64,000 nt of DNA. It comes from Psychromonas sp. MME1. GTDB taxonomy: Bacteria > Pseudomonadota > Gammaproteobacteria > Enterobacterales > Psychromonadaceae. Each line of letters starts with the position of its first letter. Positions within the stretch are counted from its first letter, which is position 1. The translations under genes were made by a program, and so were the position numbers. The DNA is taken from positions 3,309,629 to 3,373,628 of the forward strand of contig NZ_CP160906.1 in assembly GCF_041080865.1 (NCBI RefSeq). Direction: 5' to 3'. The notes beneath the pieces were generated by a model. The model was not told the origin of the DNA. It saw nothing but the letters and a program-made list of their open reading frames with translations, and did no database searches. This document shows positions 36,408-45,767 of this stretch, piece after piece.

Positions 36408-37360
36408 CAATGAAAGTTCTGATGACGGGAGGAACTGGATTTCTCGGTTCTCACTTATTACGTGCTATAGAAAGTCAATTTTCAATAGTAATGGTAGGAA
36501 GGACTAAACCGAAAAGTTATGATGGTTGTTTTTTAAACTACGAATTAGAGGCGCAAGATTTATCTTATTTAAATATTGCTGATATAGATGTTGTAATTCA
36601 TTCAGCAGCTAGAGTTCATATAATGGATGATACTGCAGATAATCCATTACGTGCTTTCACTTTATCAAATACTGATGGTACATTACGTTTAGCAAAATAT
36701 GCTGCAAAATCGGGAGTTAAACGATTTATTTTTATTAGTTCTATTAAAGTAAATGGTGAGTCAACAGCGCTGGGCTTACCATTTAAACCAGATGATCCTT
36801 TTGTCCCGACTGACCCTTATGGCTTAAGTAAGTATGAAGCCGAATTAGGATTGCTTAAAATAGCTGAGCAAACTGGTATGGAAGTGGTCATTATTCGCCC
36901 TCCATTAGTTTATGGGCCTGGTGTTAAGGCTAACTTTGCTTCTTTACTAAATTTAGTTTCTAAAGGGCTACCTCTTCCGTTTGCTTGTATTAACAAAAAT
37001 AAGCGCAGTTTGGTGTCAGTCAACAATTTAGTTGATTTGATTGTTACTTGTATTGATCACCCTAAAGCAGCTAATCAAGTATTTTTAGTCTCAGATGATC
37101 ATGATATATCTACTGCTGATATGATACGTCATATGGGGAAAGCATTAGGGAAACCAAGTCGCATGTTACCTATTCCTTTATGGTGCTATCATTTAGCTGG
37201 TAAATTTTTTGGCAAACAAGATGTCGTGGATCGTCTAGTCGGATCACTACAGGTTGATATTACCCACACTAAAGAAACATTAAATTGGGCTCCTCCGCAA
37301 TCATTAGAGGATGGCTTTAAAGAAACTGCCGAAGCCTTTCTACAAAGTAAAAATAAATAG
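36404..37360 (+). CDS. NAD-dependent epimerase/dehydratase, WbpV-like (possible UDP-QuiNAc synthesis)
   Basis: A 318-residue extended SDR with MTGGTGFLGSHLL, HSAARVHIMDD, SSIKVNGE and YGLSKYEAE (YxxxK), followed by RPPLVYGPGVKANF. It belongs to the GalE/WbpV-like group that is regularly found before an initiating sugar transferase and a WbpM dehydratase. WbpM plus a WbpV-type reductase would supply UDP-QuiNAc. That assignment is from gene order and similarity; a C4-epimerase role is an alternative. Confidence 0.8.
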   Translation: MTMKVLMTGGTGFLGSHLLRAIESQFSIVMVGRTKPKSYDGCFLNYELEAQDLSYLNIADIDVVIHSAARVHIMDDTADNPLRAFTLSNTDGTLRLAKYAAKSGVKRFIFISSIKVNGESTALGLPFKPDDPFVPTDPYGLSKYEAELGLLKIAEQTGMEVVIIRPPLVYGPGVKANFASLLNLVSKGLPLPFACINKNKRSLVSVNNLVDLIVTCIDHPKAANQVFLVSDDHDISTADMIRHMGKALGKPSRMLPIPLWCYHLAGKFFGKQDVVDRLVGSLQVDITHTKETLNWAPPQSLEDGFKETAEAFLQSKNK

Positions 37361-37370
37361 AGTATATTGT

Positions 37371-37919
37371 ATGATCCGTATTATAGATTTCCTAGCCGCT
37401 TTCTTCGGTTTATTATTCCTTTGGCCAATATTGCTTATTGTCACTATTATTGGCTTGTTCGATACTGGTTCTCCGATTTTTGTGCAAACTCGTGTTGGGC
37501 GAAATCAAAAACCTTTTAAGCTCATTAAGTTTCGTACCATGAGTGTTGAGACGAAATCTGTTGCTAGTCATCTAGCGAATAACGCATCTATTACTAAGTT
37601 AGGTAATTTTTTGCGTAAAACGAAGATTGATGAATTGCCGCAATTGATTAATGTGGTTAAAGGTGAGATGAGTTTAGTCGGGCCTCGTCCAAATTTATTC
37701 AATCAAGAAGAGTTAATTGTTGAGCGCGATAGTCGCGGTGTTTATCGTGTGTTACCTGGAATTACTGGGCTTGCGCAAGTGCAAAATATCGATATGTCTA
37801 CGCCAAAGCTTCTCGCTGAAACAGATAAGCAGATGATAGATACACTTACCCTTAAGCATTATTTTAAATATATAATGATGACCGTTACTGGTAGCGGATC
37901 AGGTGATGCGGTTAAATAG
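37371..37919 (+). CDS. Undecaprenyl-phosphate sugar phosphotransferase (bacterial sugar transferase family)
   Basis: A 182-residue protein of the WcaJ/PglC catalytic core size: one N-terminal membrane segment (FLAAFFGLLFLWPILLIVTI), then VQTRVGRNQKPFKLIKFRTM, TKIDELPQLINVVKGEMSLV and GPRP. It should place the first sugar-1-phosphate on undecaprenyl phosphate and so begin repeat-unit synthesis. The start at 37371 matches the family; an in-frame ATG at 37311 overlaps the previous gene and adds unrelated residues. It is the last gene of the packed operon that begins at 19513. Confidence 0.92.
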   Translation: MIRIIDFLAAFFGLLFLWPILLIVTIIGLFDTGSPIFVQTRVGRNQKPFKLIKFRTMSVETKSVASHLANNASITKLGNFLRKTKIDELPQLINVVKGEMSLVGPRPNLFNQEELIVERDSRGVYRVLPGITGLAQVQNIDMSTPKLLAETDKQMIDTLTLKHYFKYIMMTVTGSGSGDAVK

Positions 37920-38116
37920 CTTTACCTATAATATTGCTATACTACTTCAAGATGTAAAATCTGCAATGAAAATAGAGTCTAACAAAGCATTTTGAGGTAA
38001 CATGGCTATAATATCACTTGGTGATTGTGACTTATAAGTGATGTTGTTTATAAATCATTGATATTCATCCCCTGTTTTAATTTATCATATTCATGACGTT
38101 TTATTTGGAGCGAGAT

Positions 38117-40054
38117 ATGTCTTTATTTCAAGATCTATTTAGGTTGAAACGCGCTCAAAAACGAGTTGTTAGTCTGTTGATTGATACATTGTTTTTGTGT
38201 GTGGCATATTGGTTGGCACTGTTCGTTCGAACGGATGATTTTTCTGTGCTGTTAAATGGTCAATACTGGTTATTACTTCTTATTTTAATTCCTATCAGTT
38301 TAATTGCATTTGCCAAGTTGGGCTTATACCGTGCTGTATTACGTTATATGGGGTTGCAAGCGCTTAGTGCAATTGCTATGGGGGTTTTTCTTTCTACTCT
38401 CACTTTGATTTTTCTTGCCTATTATCTTGATGCGCACCTACCACGTACGGTACCCGTTATTTTTGCTGCGTTTTCGCTGGTTTTTATCGGTGGAACTCGT
38501 GCAACTATTCGTTCGTTGGTTGAGTCGGGCATAAAGCGTGTTGGTGAGCCTGTTATTATTTACGGTGCAGGTGTCAGTGGACGGCAGTTGCTCTCTTCGC
38601 TTGTCTTAAGTCATGAATACTACCCCTTTGCCTTTGTTGATGATGATGTAAGCTTACATGGGCGCGTTATTGAAGGGGTGCATGTCCATTCGCCTTCCAT
38701 TATTCGTAAACTGATTGAGCAAAAGGCAGCGACAAAAGTACTGTTAGCTATACCAAGCGCATCTAGAGCGCGCCGCCAAGAAATTCTTACTAAGCTAGAG
38801 CCATTGGCTGTACAGGTGCTTACCTTACCTTCGATGGCGGATTTGGTCTGTGGCAATAAGCTTTATAGCGATATTAAAGAAGTTGAAATTGATGATTTAT
38901 TGGGGCGAGATCCCGTAGCTCCACGAGGAGACCTGTTAGCTGCTAATATTCGCGATAAAGTGGTTATGGTGACAGGAGCGGGTGGTTCGATCGGTTCCGA
39001 ATTGTGCCGTCAAATATTAAAACAGTCGCCTAAAAAACTGGTGCTTTTTGAATTGTCAGAATTTGCGCTTTATGCCATTGAGCGCGAATTAGTTGCGACG
39101 GCTTCACAGCTTGGTTTAGACGTTAGAATTTTACCCATGATGGGGTCGGTACAGCGAGAGAATCGTGTTAGAGGGGTGATGCAGGCTTTTGGTGTGCAAA
39201 CCGTTTATCATGCTGCGGCCTACAAACATGTTCCACTTGTTGAGCATAATGTGATAGAGGGGATTCGAAATAATGTATTTGGTACGCTATATACCGCTCG
39301 CGCTGCCATTGAAAGTAATGTTGAAACTTTTGTACTAATTTCTACCGACAAGGCTGTTCGTCCGACCAATGTAATGGGGGCGACTAAACGGATGGCTGAG
39401 TTGGCTTTGCAAGCATTTGCGAATGAAAAAAATAAAACGCGTTTCTGTATGGTTCGTTTTGGTAATGTGCTTGGCTCTTCAGGTTCTGTGGTTCCGGTGT
39501 TTAGAGCGCAAATTGCTAGTGGTGGCCCGGTTACGGTGACACATCCTGAAATCACCCGTTTCTTTATGACTATCCCTGAAGCTTCGCAGTTAGTTATCCA
39601 AGCTGGTGCGATGGGACGCGGAGGTGATGTTTTTGTGCTTGATATGGGCAAATCGGTAAAAATTGTTGATTTAGCAGCTAAAATGATTCATTTAAGTGGT
39701 TTTGAAGTCAAGAGTGATACCAACCCTGAAGGGGATATTGCCATTGAATATAGTGGGTTACGTCCTGGGGAGAAACTCTATGAAGAGTTGTTGATTGGTG
39801 ATGATGTCACTGGGACAGAGCACGAACGCATTATGACTGCTAATGAAACCTATTTGCCTTGGTCAGAATATTCAAAAATAATTGAACGGTTGGATAATGC
39901 TTGCCATACATTTGACCATGAAGCCATTCGACATATTTTGCTGAATACGCCAACCGGATTCAATCCAACCGATGGGATTTGTGATTTACTTTACCAGCAA
40001 CATAAAAAAATTTTTGAAGCGAAAAAAAATGTTGTTAACTTAGCTGTTAAGTAA
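38117..40054 (+). CDS. WbpM/FlaA1-family UDP-GlcNAc 4,6-dehydratase, membrane-bound
   Basis: A 645-residue protein with four N-terminal membrane segments (about residues 15-110), a CoA-binding-like Rossmann domain (VIIYGAGVSGRQL) and a C-terminal dehydratase domain (VMVTGAGGSIGSELCRQIL, YHAAAYKHVPLVE, ISTDKAVRPTNVMGATKR). This is the WbpM/WbcP architecture that makes UDP-4-keto-6-deoxy-GlcNAc for QuiNAc, FucNAc or related sugars. GGAG at 38106-38109 supports the start at 38117 rather than 38093. A gap of 197 bases without a clear terminator separates it from the sugar transferase. Confidence 0.93.
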   Translation: MSLFQDLFRLKRAQKRVVSLLIDTLFLCVAYWLALFVRTDDFSVLLNGQYWLLLLILIPISLIAFAKLGLYRAVLRYMGLQALSAIAMGVFLSTLTLIFLAYYLDAHLPRTVPVIFAAFSLVFIGGTRATIRSLVESGIKRVGEPVIIYGAGVSGRQLLSSLVLSHEYYPFAFVDDDVSLHGRVIEGVHVHSPSIIRKLIEQKAATKVLLAIPSASRARRQEILTKLEPLAVQVLTLPSMADLVCGNKLYSDIKEVEIDDLLGRDPVAPRGDLLAANIRDKVVMVTGAGGSIGSELCRQILKQSPKKLVLFELSEFALYAIERELVATASQLGLDVRILPMMGSVQRENRVRGVMQAFGVQTVYHAAAYKHVPLVEHNVIEGIRNNVFGTLYTARAAIESNVETFVLISTDKAVRPTNVMGATKRMAELALQAFANEKNKTRFCMVRFGNVLGSSGSVVPVFRAQIASGGPVTVTHPEITRFFMTIPEASQLVIQAGAMGRGGDVFVLDMGKSVKIVDLAAKMIHLSGFEVKSDTNPEGDIAIEYSGLRPGEKLYEELLIGDDVTGTEHERIMTANETYLPWSEYSKIIERLDNACHTFDHEAIRHILLNTPTGFNPTDGICDLLYQQHKKIFEAKKNVVNLAVK

Positions 40055-40243
40055 CTTTTATTCCCATTTACCTTTAGCGTAAATGACAAGAGTGTTTTTT
40101 AATCATGCTGTTGTTATTTGAGTTGCTTAGTGGATCTATTTGTTTTTAGTAACTACGGTGATATTTGCTAGGTGTAATGGCAATCATTCACTCCTATAGT
40201 ACAATATTACTTTTATATATTGCTCTTATTAAGCGGATTAAAC

Positions 40244-41725
40244 ATGAATAAACAATGCCTTAGTGGTGCGCTGTTCTCCCTTTCTCTTTTTGCAGCGAAT
40301 GCGAGTGCCTCTTATCACTGGATTGATGCCGACGATATTTTTATTCGCGCTGATATTCAGTTACTCGCCGATGTCGGTGTAGTGACCGTGCCAACAACCA
40401 CTTACCCGTTAATGTGGAGTGGTGTAATGGAGGGGATTAATCGCGCCAATGTTGCGACGCTCTCGCCAGATGCGCAGGATGCTTATCACCGTGTGCGCCA
40501 CCGTTTTAATCAGTATAAAAAAAATAAATCGACAACAAAAGTGTCGATGGCGGGGGCTAATGATTCGGCGCGTTTTCAACACTATGGTTCACCCGTTCGT
40601 GAAAAGGGTGAAACCACCATGTCGCACATGGGGGGAGCAGGGCGCTTTGCTTATAATATACAGGCAAGTTATGCCTACGATGCGCAAGACGATGAAGATG
40701 TTCGTATTGACGGCAGTTATTTAAGCATGGGGATCGGTAATTGGATTGTTAGTGCTGGTAGTTATGGAGAATGGTACGGCCAAGGCTGGGATACCACGCT
40801 GATAAAAAGCACCAACGCTCGCCCGATGCAACAAATCAGCTTGACCCGTAATAATCCCGAAGCATTCACTGTACCCGTTTTACAATGGCTAGGGCCATGG
40901 ACACTTACCACTGGCGTGTCGTGGATGAACGATGATGATTATCGTGCCGTTGAAAATACCCTGCTTTGGTCATTTAGAACCTCCTTTAAGCCACACCCTA
41001 ACTTTGAGTTTGGCATTTCCCGTACCGCGCAAATCTGTGGTCAGGGTAAAGGTTGTGGCGTTGGCACTTGGTGGGATATGTTTACTGGTGATACCAATGA
41101 CTATGAAACTGAGAATCCTGCTAACCAACTCGCAGCCGTGGATATGCGTTGGGGGGCAACTTACAATGGCATTCCCTATGGTATCTATTGGGAGAGTATG
41201 GGGGAAGATAGTATGCGCTTAGATACCTTTCCGCCATTTCAGGCGAAAAGTGATTTATTTGGAGCGGATATTAGTTATCGTCTCTATAACCACATGATAC
41301 GTACTTTTATTGAATATACGGAAACCAATGCTAAATGTAGTGGTTTTCATGGTAACTGTACCTACGAGCATAGTACCTATCGTGGTGGTTATCGTTATAA
41401 CGGCAATTCTATTGGTTCAACCTACGATAATGATGCTAAAACTTACACCATCGGCTTTATAGGGCACACGCCAATCGGGCATCGCTGGAAATCTAACTTC
41501 CGCTATTTAGATTTGAATGTAGATAACACAAATGCACCGAGCCCAGGGGGGAATCCAGTCGCCCCGATTGCTGAGAAAGCGACCCAAGTTGATTTTTCTT
41601 ATATTTGGCCGCTGTTTAAAGGACAAATGGAGGCTGGCGCAAGTTACACCCATTCGACCTATGAAGATGATATTAGCAACGATAATAACTTCGATATATG
41701 GGGTAAATGGTCTTACGTCTTTTAG
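40244..41725 (+). CDS. Wzi-family capsule assembly outer-membrane protein
   Basis: A 493-residue protein with a signal peptide (MNKQCLSGALFSLSLFAANA, cleaved near ASA-SY), then HWIDADDIFIRADIQLLADV, which resembles the Wzi N-terminus, and a beta-barrel-like body rich in alternating aromatic residues (for example GSYGEWYGQGWDTTLI) ending in a terminal WSYVF. Wzi anchors capsule at the outer membrane. Its presence argues that the locus makes capsule or O-antigen capsule rather than plain LPS. The start at 40244 places the signal peptide at the N-terminus. Confidence 0.85.
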   Translation: MNKQCLSGALFSLSLFAANASASYHWIDADDIFIRADIQLLADVGVVTVPTTTYPLMWSGVMEGINRANVATLSPDAQDAYHRVRHRFNQYKKNKSTTKVSMAGANDSARFQHYGSPVREKGETTMSHMGGAGRFAYNIQASYAYDAQDDEDVRIDGSYLSMGIGNWIVSAGSYGEWYGQGWDTTLIKSTNARPMQQISLTRNNPEAFTVPVLQWLGPWTLTTGVSWMNDDDYRAVENTLLWSFRTSFKPHPNFEFGISRTAQICGQGKGCGVGTWWDMFTGDTNDYETENPANQLAAVDMRWGATYNGIPYGIYWESMGEDSMRLDTFPPFQAKSDLFGADISYRLYNHMIRTFIEYTETNAKCSGFHGNCTYEHSTYRGGYRYNGNSIGSTYDNDAKTYTIGFIGHTPIGHRWKSNFRYLDLNVDNTNAPSPGGNPVAPIAEKATQVDFSYIWPLFKGQMEAGASYTHSTYEDDISNDNNFDIWGKWSYVF

Positions 41726-41772
41726 TTTTGGTTAGTGACCACTACAGTGATAAGCCTAAAAAAGGCAGCTCA

Positions 41773-41796
41773 GCAGGTTGCTTACCTGCCTTTTTT
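41773..41796 (+). terminator. Rho-independent terminator after wzi
   Basis: GCAGGT at 41773-41778 pairs with ACCTGC at 41784-41789, followed by CTTTTTT. A longer alternative stem AAAAAAGGCAG (41758-41768) with CTGCCTTTTTT (41786-41796) overlaps it. Either fold ends in the same T-run, and the position 48 bases after the wzi stop fits a terminator. Confidence 0.85.
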
Positions 41797-41849
41797 CGTA
41801 GTGGCGTTGTAATTTTTAGCGCAGGTTTTACTGGGGCCGGCTTTAGGCA

Positions 41850-42205
41850 GAGTGCTGCAATCACTGGGGCGCAGGCTTTAGCCTGCTAGTGTTTTCTTGG
41901 TGGGCTTAAGCCCACGCCCCTTGTGGGCTTGAAAACAGGATGCGCAGAGCTTATCCGCTCATGGCACTAAACTGTCGCTTAATTCGCCCCACGGCCCGAT
42001 ATGGGCGTTGTTATTTGGGGCGCAGGCTTTAGGTGGTGTGTTGCAATCACTGGGGCGCAGGCTTTAGCCTGCTAGTGTTTTCTTGGTGGGCTTAAAACAG
42101 GATGCGCAGAGCTTATCCGCTCATGACACTAAACTGTCGTTTAATTCGCCCTGCGCCCCGATGTGACACTAAACTGTCGTTTAATTCGCCCCTCACCCCC
42201 GACAT
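41850..42205. repeat. Repeat cluster between wzi and ugd
   Basis: Units start near 41867 and 42052 with GGGGCGCAGGCTTTAGCCTG and are followed by the GAGCTTATCCGCTC and TAAACTGTCGTTTA hairpin block. A block of about 28 bases (GACACTAAACTGTCGTTTAA) is present twice in quick succession near 42124 and 42166. From 42206 to 42416 nothing coding was recognised; it should contain the ugd promoter. Confidence 0.88.
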
Positions 42206-42416
42206 GACATTATCTATATAAGGTTGTGTTTCGTTTTTTGCGCCTACTTTCGAGCAATGGGGGTAAAGCTTCATAGTGCTCTTTGTTGATATCACCGCAG
42301 TTTCTCCTCAGTACTTGGTTTGTTTGCATTTTTGGAGTAAGGTTTACGCATTTATATGTAGCGGTGCTTACATAGTCATTGTTTATGTTTAAAATTTAAT
42401 CATAGTGGAAAAAAAT

Positions 42417-43583
42417 ATGAAAATAGCTATTGCTGGAACGGGTTATGTTGGTTTATCAAATGCGATGTTATTGGCGCAACATCATGAAGTGGTTGCCGTT
42501 GATATTGTGGCTGAGAAAATTGAATTGCTGAATAATAAGCAGTCACCGATAGTCGATGCTGAAATTGAAGATTTCTTAGCAAATAAAGAATTAAATTTTA
42601 CTGCTACGTTATTTAAAGAGCAGGCCTATGAAAACGCGGACTTTGTGATTATCGCAACACCAACCGATTATGATGTGGAAACGAATTATTTCAATACACG
42701 TTCCGTTGAAGCGGTTATTTGTGATGTGATGAGAATTAACCCTAAGGCGGTAATGGTGATCAAGTCCACTGTGCCAGTTGGGTATACGCAGTCTGTTAAA
42801 GATAAGTTTAACTGTGAAAATATTATATTTTCACCTGAATTTTTGCGTGAAGGACTTGCTCTTCATGATAACTTATATCCTTCTCGTATCATTGTTGGCG
42901 AGCAGAGTGCGCGTGCGAAAGTTTTCGCTAATTTGCTAGTTGAAGGTGCGGTCAAAGAAGATATTGCGGTGCTTTTTACTAATTCAACGGAAGCGGAAGC
43001 GGTTAAGTTATTCTCTAATACCTACCTTGCACTGCGTGTTGCTTATTTTAATGAGTTAGATACTTATGCTGAGTCCCATGGCCTCGATTCTCGTCAGATA
43101 ATTGAAGGGGTGGGTTTAGATCCGCGCATTGGTAACCATTATAATAACCCTTCTTTTGGTTATGGTGGTTATTGTTTACCTAAAGATACCAAACAGTTAC
43201 GTGCGAACTATGCGGATGTTCCGAATAACCTTATCGGTGCCATTGTTGATGCAAACACGACACGTAAAGATTTTATTGCCGATTCTATTTTGAAACGCCA
43301 ACCTCGCCGTGTGGGAATTTATCGTTTGATCATGAAGTCAGGATCAGACAATTTCCGTGCATCGAGCATTCAGGGGATCATGAAACGTCTGAAGGCGAAG
43401 GGGGTAGAGGTTATTATCTATGAACCTGTGTTTGAAGAGTCGGAGTTTTTCCATTCTAAGGTGTATCGCAGTTTAGCTGATTTCAAAGCCGATTCAGATG
43501 TTATTGTATCGAACCGCATGAGCGCAGAGTTGGCCGATGTGGCTGATAAAGTTTATACACGCGATTTGTTTGGTAGTGATTAA
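42417..43583 (+). CDS. ugd: UDP-glucose 6-dehydrogenase (Ugd)
   Basis: A 388-residue enzyme, the same length as E. coli Ugd, with [39 protein letters not shown] and the catalytic cysteine in [16 protein letters not shown]. It oxidises UDP-glucose to UDP-glucuronate, a precursor of acidic capsule sugars. The start at 42417 fits the family; a GTG at 42405 would add four residues. It is a single gene with repeats on both sides, downstream of wzi. Confidence 0.96.
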   Translation: MKIAIAGTGYVGLSNAMLLAQHHEVVAVDIVAEKIELLNNKQSPIVDAEIEDFLANKELNFTATLFKEQAYENADFVIIATPTDYDVETNYFNTRSVEAVICDVMRINPKAVMVIKSTVPVGYTQSVKDKFNCENIIFSPEFLREGLALHDNLYPSRIIVGEQSARAKVFANLLVEGAVKEDIAVLFTNSTEAEAVKLFSNTYLALRVAYFNELDTYAESHGLDSRQIIEGVGLDPRIGNHYNNPSFGYGGYCLPKDTKQLRANYADVPNNLIGAIVDANTTRKDFIADSILKRQPRRVGIYRLIMKSGSDNFRASSIQGIMKRLKAKGVEVIIYEPVFEESEFFHSKVYRSLADFKADSDVIVSNRMSAELADVADKVYTRDLFGSD

Positions 43584-43609
43584 CGAGCAAACCTGAAAGG
43601 GTGATTGTA

Positions 43610-43905
43610 ATTTTGTGGCAGGGCTTTAGCCAGAGTGTTGCAATCACTTGGGGCGCAGGCTTTAGCCTGCTTGTGTAGGTGTTTTGTGGGCTAAAGCCCA
43701 CGCCCCTTGTGGGCTTGAAAACAGGATGCGCAGAGCTTATCCGCTCATGAGACTAAACTGTCGTTTAATTCGCCCTTGCTCGTAGTGGTTGTTTTTGGGT
43801 GCTGGCTTTAGCCAGAGTGTTGCAATCACTTGGGGCGCAGGCTTTAGCCTGCTTGTGTAGGTGTTTTTTGGTGGGCTGAAGCCCACGCCCCTTGTGGGCT
43901 AAAAG
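43610..43905. repeat. Repeat cluster between ugd and secE
   Basis: Two full composite units are present. Each begins with GGCTTTAGCCAGAGTGTTGC, where CTGGCT/AGCCAG forms a further stem variant in the second copy (GCTGGCTTTAGCCAGAG), then the GCAGGCTTTAGCCTGC hairpin at about 43651 and 43836, and the inverted GTGGGCT...AGCCCAC partner. It is the last cluster in the window; none was found among the ribosomal operons beyond 44 kb. Confidence 0.9.
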
Positions 43906-43957
43906 GTATGTGTCGGACTATTTTCATCATTTTTATTAAAAAGTCATTATTATAGCG

Positions 43958-43985
43958 TTACAAAAGTAAGAAAAATCCTTATACT
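43958..43985 (+). promoter_or_regulatory. Candidate sigma-70 promoter of secE-nusG
   Basis: TTACAA at 43958-43963 and TATACT at 43980-43985 are separated by 16 bases, about 150 bases upstream of secE. The -10 box is good and the -35 box weak. It is the best match in the gap between the repeats and secE. Confidence 0.4.
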
Positions 43986-44135
43986 AACGTGCTTTATTTT
44001 CTGGTGTCGGTGATAAAAGGTTATTTTTACATCTATACACCCTTTACTTTCTCTCGATAGTGATGAGATTGTTTACCGGTCATTGCCCTTTTTTGGCGGG
44101 TATTAATTAATTATTAACAGTGGATACAATGAGTT

Positions 44136-44516
44136 ATGAGCACAACAAATACTGAAAACACTAAAAGCTCAATGGATGGGCTTAAATGGGGTGTCACAAT
44201 TTTATTATTAGCAGCAATCATTGTTGGTAATTTTTTATATGGTGAAAGTTTACACGTTGTAGCACGTGTTACTGTGTTACTTCTACTAGCTGGGCTTGCG
44301 TTACTATCTGCTGCGATGACCGAAAAAGGTAAAATTTTTGTTGGTTTTGCTAAAGAGTCTCGTTTAGAGGTTCGCAAGGTCGTTTGGCCGACACGCCAAG
44401 AGACAATACAAACAACATTGATCATTCTTGCTGTATCAACCATTGTTGGTTTGGTTTTATGGGGGCTTGATGGTGTTTTTGTTCGCCTAGTTTCATTTAT
44501 AACAACATCTATTTAA
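44136..44516 (+). CDS. secE: Preprotein translocase subunit SecE
   Basis: A 126-residue protein with three membrane segments, the gammaproteobacterial form. The conserved amphipathic and cytoplasmic part KESRLEVRKVVWPTRQETIQ precedes the last segment. SecE clamps SecY in the inner-membrane translocon. nusG follows after 9 bases, the universal arrangement. Confidence 0.97.
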   Translation: MSTTNTENTKSSMDGLKWGVTILLLAAIIVGNFLYGESLHVVARVTVLLLLAGLALLSAAMTEKGKIFVGFAKESRLEVRKVVWPTRQETIQTTLIILAVSTIVGLVLWGLDGVFVRLVSFITTSI

Positions 44517-44525
44517 GGGTTTAAT

Positions 44526-45074
44526 ATGTCAGAAGAAGTACTAAAAAAGAGATGGTATGTTGTACAGGCGTTTTCAGGTTATGAAGGTCGTGTGCAAAAA
44601 ACACTGCTCGAGCATATTAAATTAAATCAGATGGAAGAATATTTCGGTGAAATTCTTGTTCCTACTGAAGAAGTCGTTGAAATGCGTGCAGGTCAAAAAC
44701 GTAAGAGTGAGCGTAAGTTCTTTCCTGGCTATGTTTTAGTTGAGATGGCGATGAATGATGATAGCTGGCATCTTGTTAAAAGTATTGACCGTGTCATGGG
44801 CTTTATTGGTGGAACTAAAGAGCGTCCAGCTCCGATTAGTAAAAAAGAAGTAGACAACATTCTTAATCGTCTGCAGGCATCTCATGACTCGCCTCGTCCA
44901 AGAACAACCTTTGAAGTGGGACAAATTGTCCGTGTTACGGAAGGTCCTTTTGCAGACTTTACCGGTACCGTTGAGAAAATCGACTATGAGAAGAGTCGTT
45001 TGAAAGTTTCTGTTTCTATTTTCGGTCGTGCAACACCTGTTGACCTTGAGTTTTCTCAAGTAGAAAAAGATTAG
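44526..45074 (+). CDS. nusG: Transcription termination/antitermination factor NusG
   Basis: A 182-residue protein with the NGN domain ([46 protein letters not shown]) and a C-terminal KOW domain ([20 protein letters not shown]). NusG binds RNA polymerase and links it to Rho or the ribosome. It is the paralogue of RfaH, which is expected to act at the ops site at 19184. Confidence 0.98.
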   Translation: MSEEVLKKRWYVVQAFSGYEGRVQKTLLEHIKLNQMEEYFGEILVPTEEVVEMRAGQKRKSERKFFPGYVLVEMAMNDDSWHLVKSIDRVMGFIGGTKERPAPISKKEVDNILNRLQASHDSPRPRTTFEVGQIVRVTEGPFADFTGTVEKIDYEKSRLKVSVSIFGRATPVDLEFSQVEKD

Positions 45075-45147
45075 TGCAGCGCGTGTCTGCTAACGGGTTA
45101 CTCGTTGATTAATTAAAGCTCAAAAAAAATACAAAAGTTCTTGTGAA

Positions 45148-45185
45148 GGGCGGTGAATTATAGGTATAATTCGCCGCCCTTTTTA
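45148..45185 (+). terminator. Rho-independent terminator after nusG
   Basis: GGGCGGTGAATTA at 45148-45160 pairs over 13 bp (one G-T) with TAATTCGCCGCCC at 45167-45179, followed by TTTTTA. It separates secE-nusG from rplKA, so rplK needs its own promoter in the following 150 bases. Confidence 0.92.
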
Positions 45186-45334
45186 TTTGCATGATTAAAT
45201 TATTGAATTTAATTACTGGCAAATAAATTTAGCTGAATCTGTTGCTCACATTTTGTGAGTACAATTCACAATTTTAATCGGGAAGCTGACCCTTTTAGGT
45301 TGCAGCGTTACACCCAAACATAGGTAGTATTATC

Positions 45335-45763
45335 ATGGCTAAAAAAGTACAAGCATATATCAAGCTGCAAGTTTCAGCTGGTATGGCAAATCCGTCGCCA
45401 CCTGTTGGTCCAGCTCTTGGTCAACACGGTGTTAATATCATGGAATTCTGTAAAGCATTTAATGCAAGAACAGATTCTTTGGAAAAAGGCGCTCCAGTTC
45501 CTGTAGTTATTACAGTTTATTCTGACCGTTCTTTCACATTTGAAACGAAAACTCCACCTGCGTCTTTCCTACTTAAGAAAGCTGCTGGTATTAAATCTGG
45601 TTCTGGTGTTCCTAACAAGAATAAAGTGGGCAAAGTAACACAAGCTCAACTTGAAGAGATCGCTAAAACTAAAGAAGCGGATTTAACGGGTGCCGATCTT
45701 GAAGCGATGGTACGTTGCATAGCGGGTTCTGCTCGTTCTATGGGTCTGGAAGTAGAGGGTTAA
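45335..45763 (+). CDS. rplK: Large ribosomal subunit protein uL11
   Basis: A 142-residue protein, normal length, with [20 protein letters not shown] at the N-terminus and [14 protein letters not shown] at the C-terminus. It binds the GTPase-associated region of 23S rRNA. The 150-base leader between the nusG terminator and the start includes a structured-looking GGTTGCAGCGTTACACC. Autoregulation by L1 is known in this operon, but I could not verify the binding motif. Confidence 0.98.
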   Translation: MAKKVQAYIKLQVSAGMANPSPPVGPALGQHGVNIMEFCKAFNARTDSLEKGAPVPVVITVYSDRSFTFETKTPPASFLLKKAAGIKSGSGVPNKNKVGKVTQAQLEEIAKTKEADLTGADLEAMVRCIAGSARSMGLEVEG

Positions 45764-45767
45764 TACG

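Noticed and set aside
41707-41889. 60-codon frame after wzi
   Set aside because: It spans the wzi terminator and ends in repeat sequence; no homology recognised.
42113-42295. 60-codon minus-strand frame near 42.2 kb
   Set aside because: Its N-terminal half lies in plain intergenic DNA and its other end in the repeat block; no ribosome site.
4931-43905. CRISPR array
   Set aside because: Repeats are longer than CRISPR repeats, internally palindromic, with conserved rather than unique spacers, and no cas genes are present.
45240-45334. L1-binding regulatory site in the rplK leader
   Set aside because: Expected from E. coli, but I could not match the structure with enough certainty to list it as a feature.
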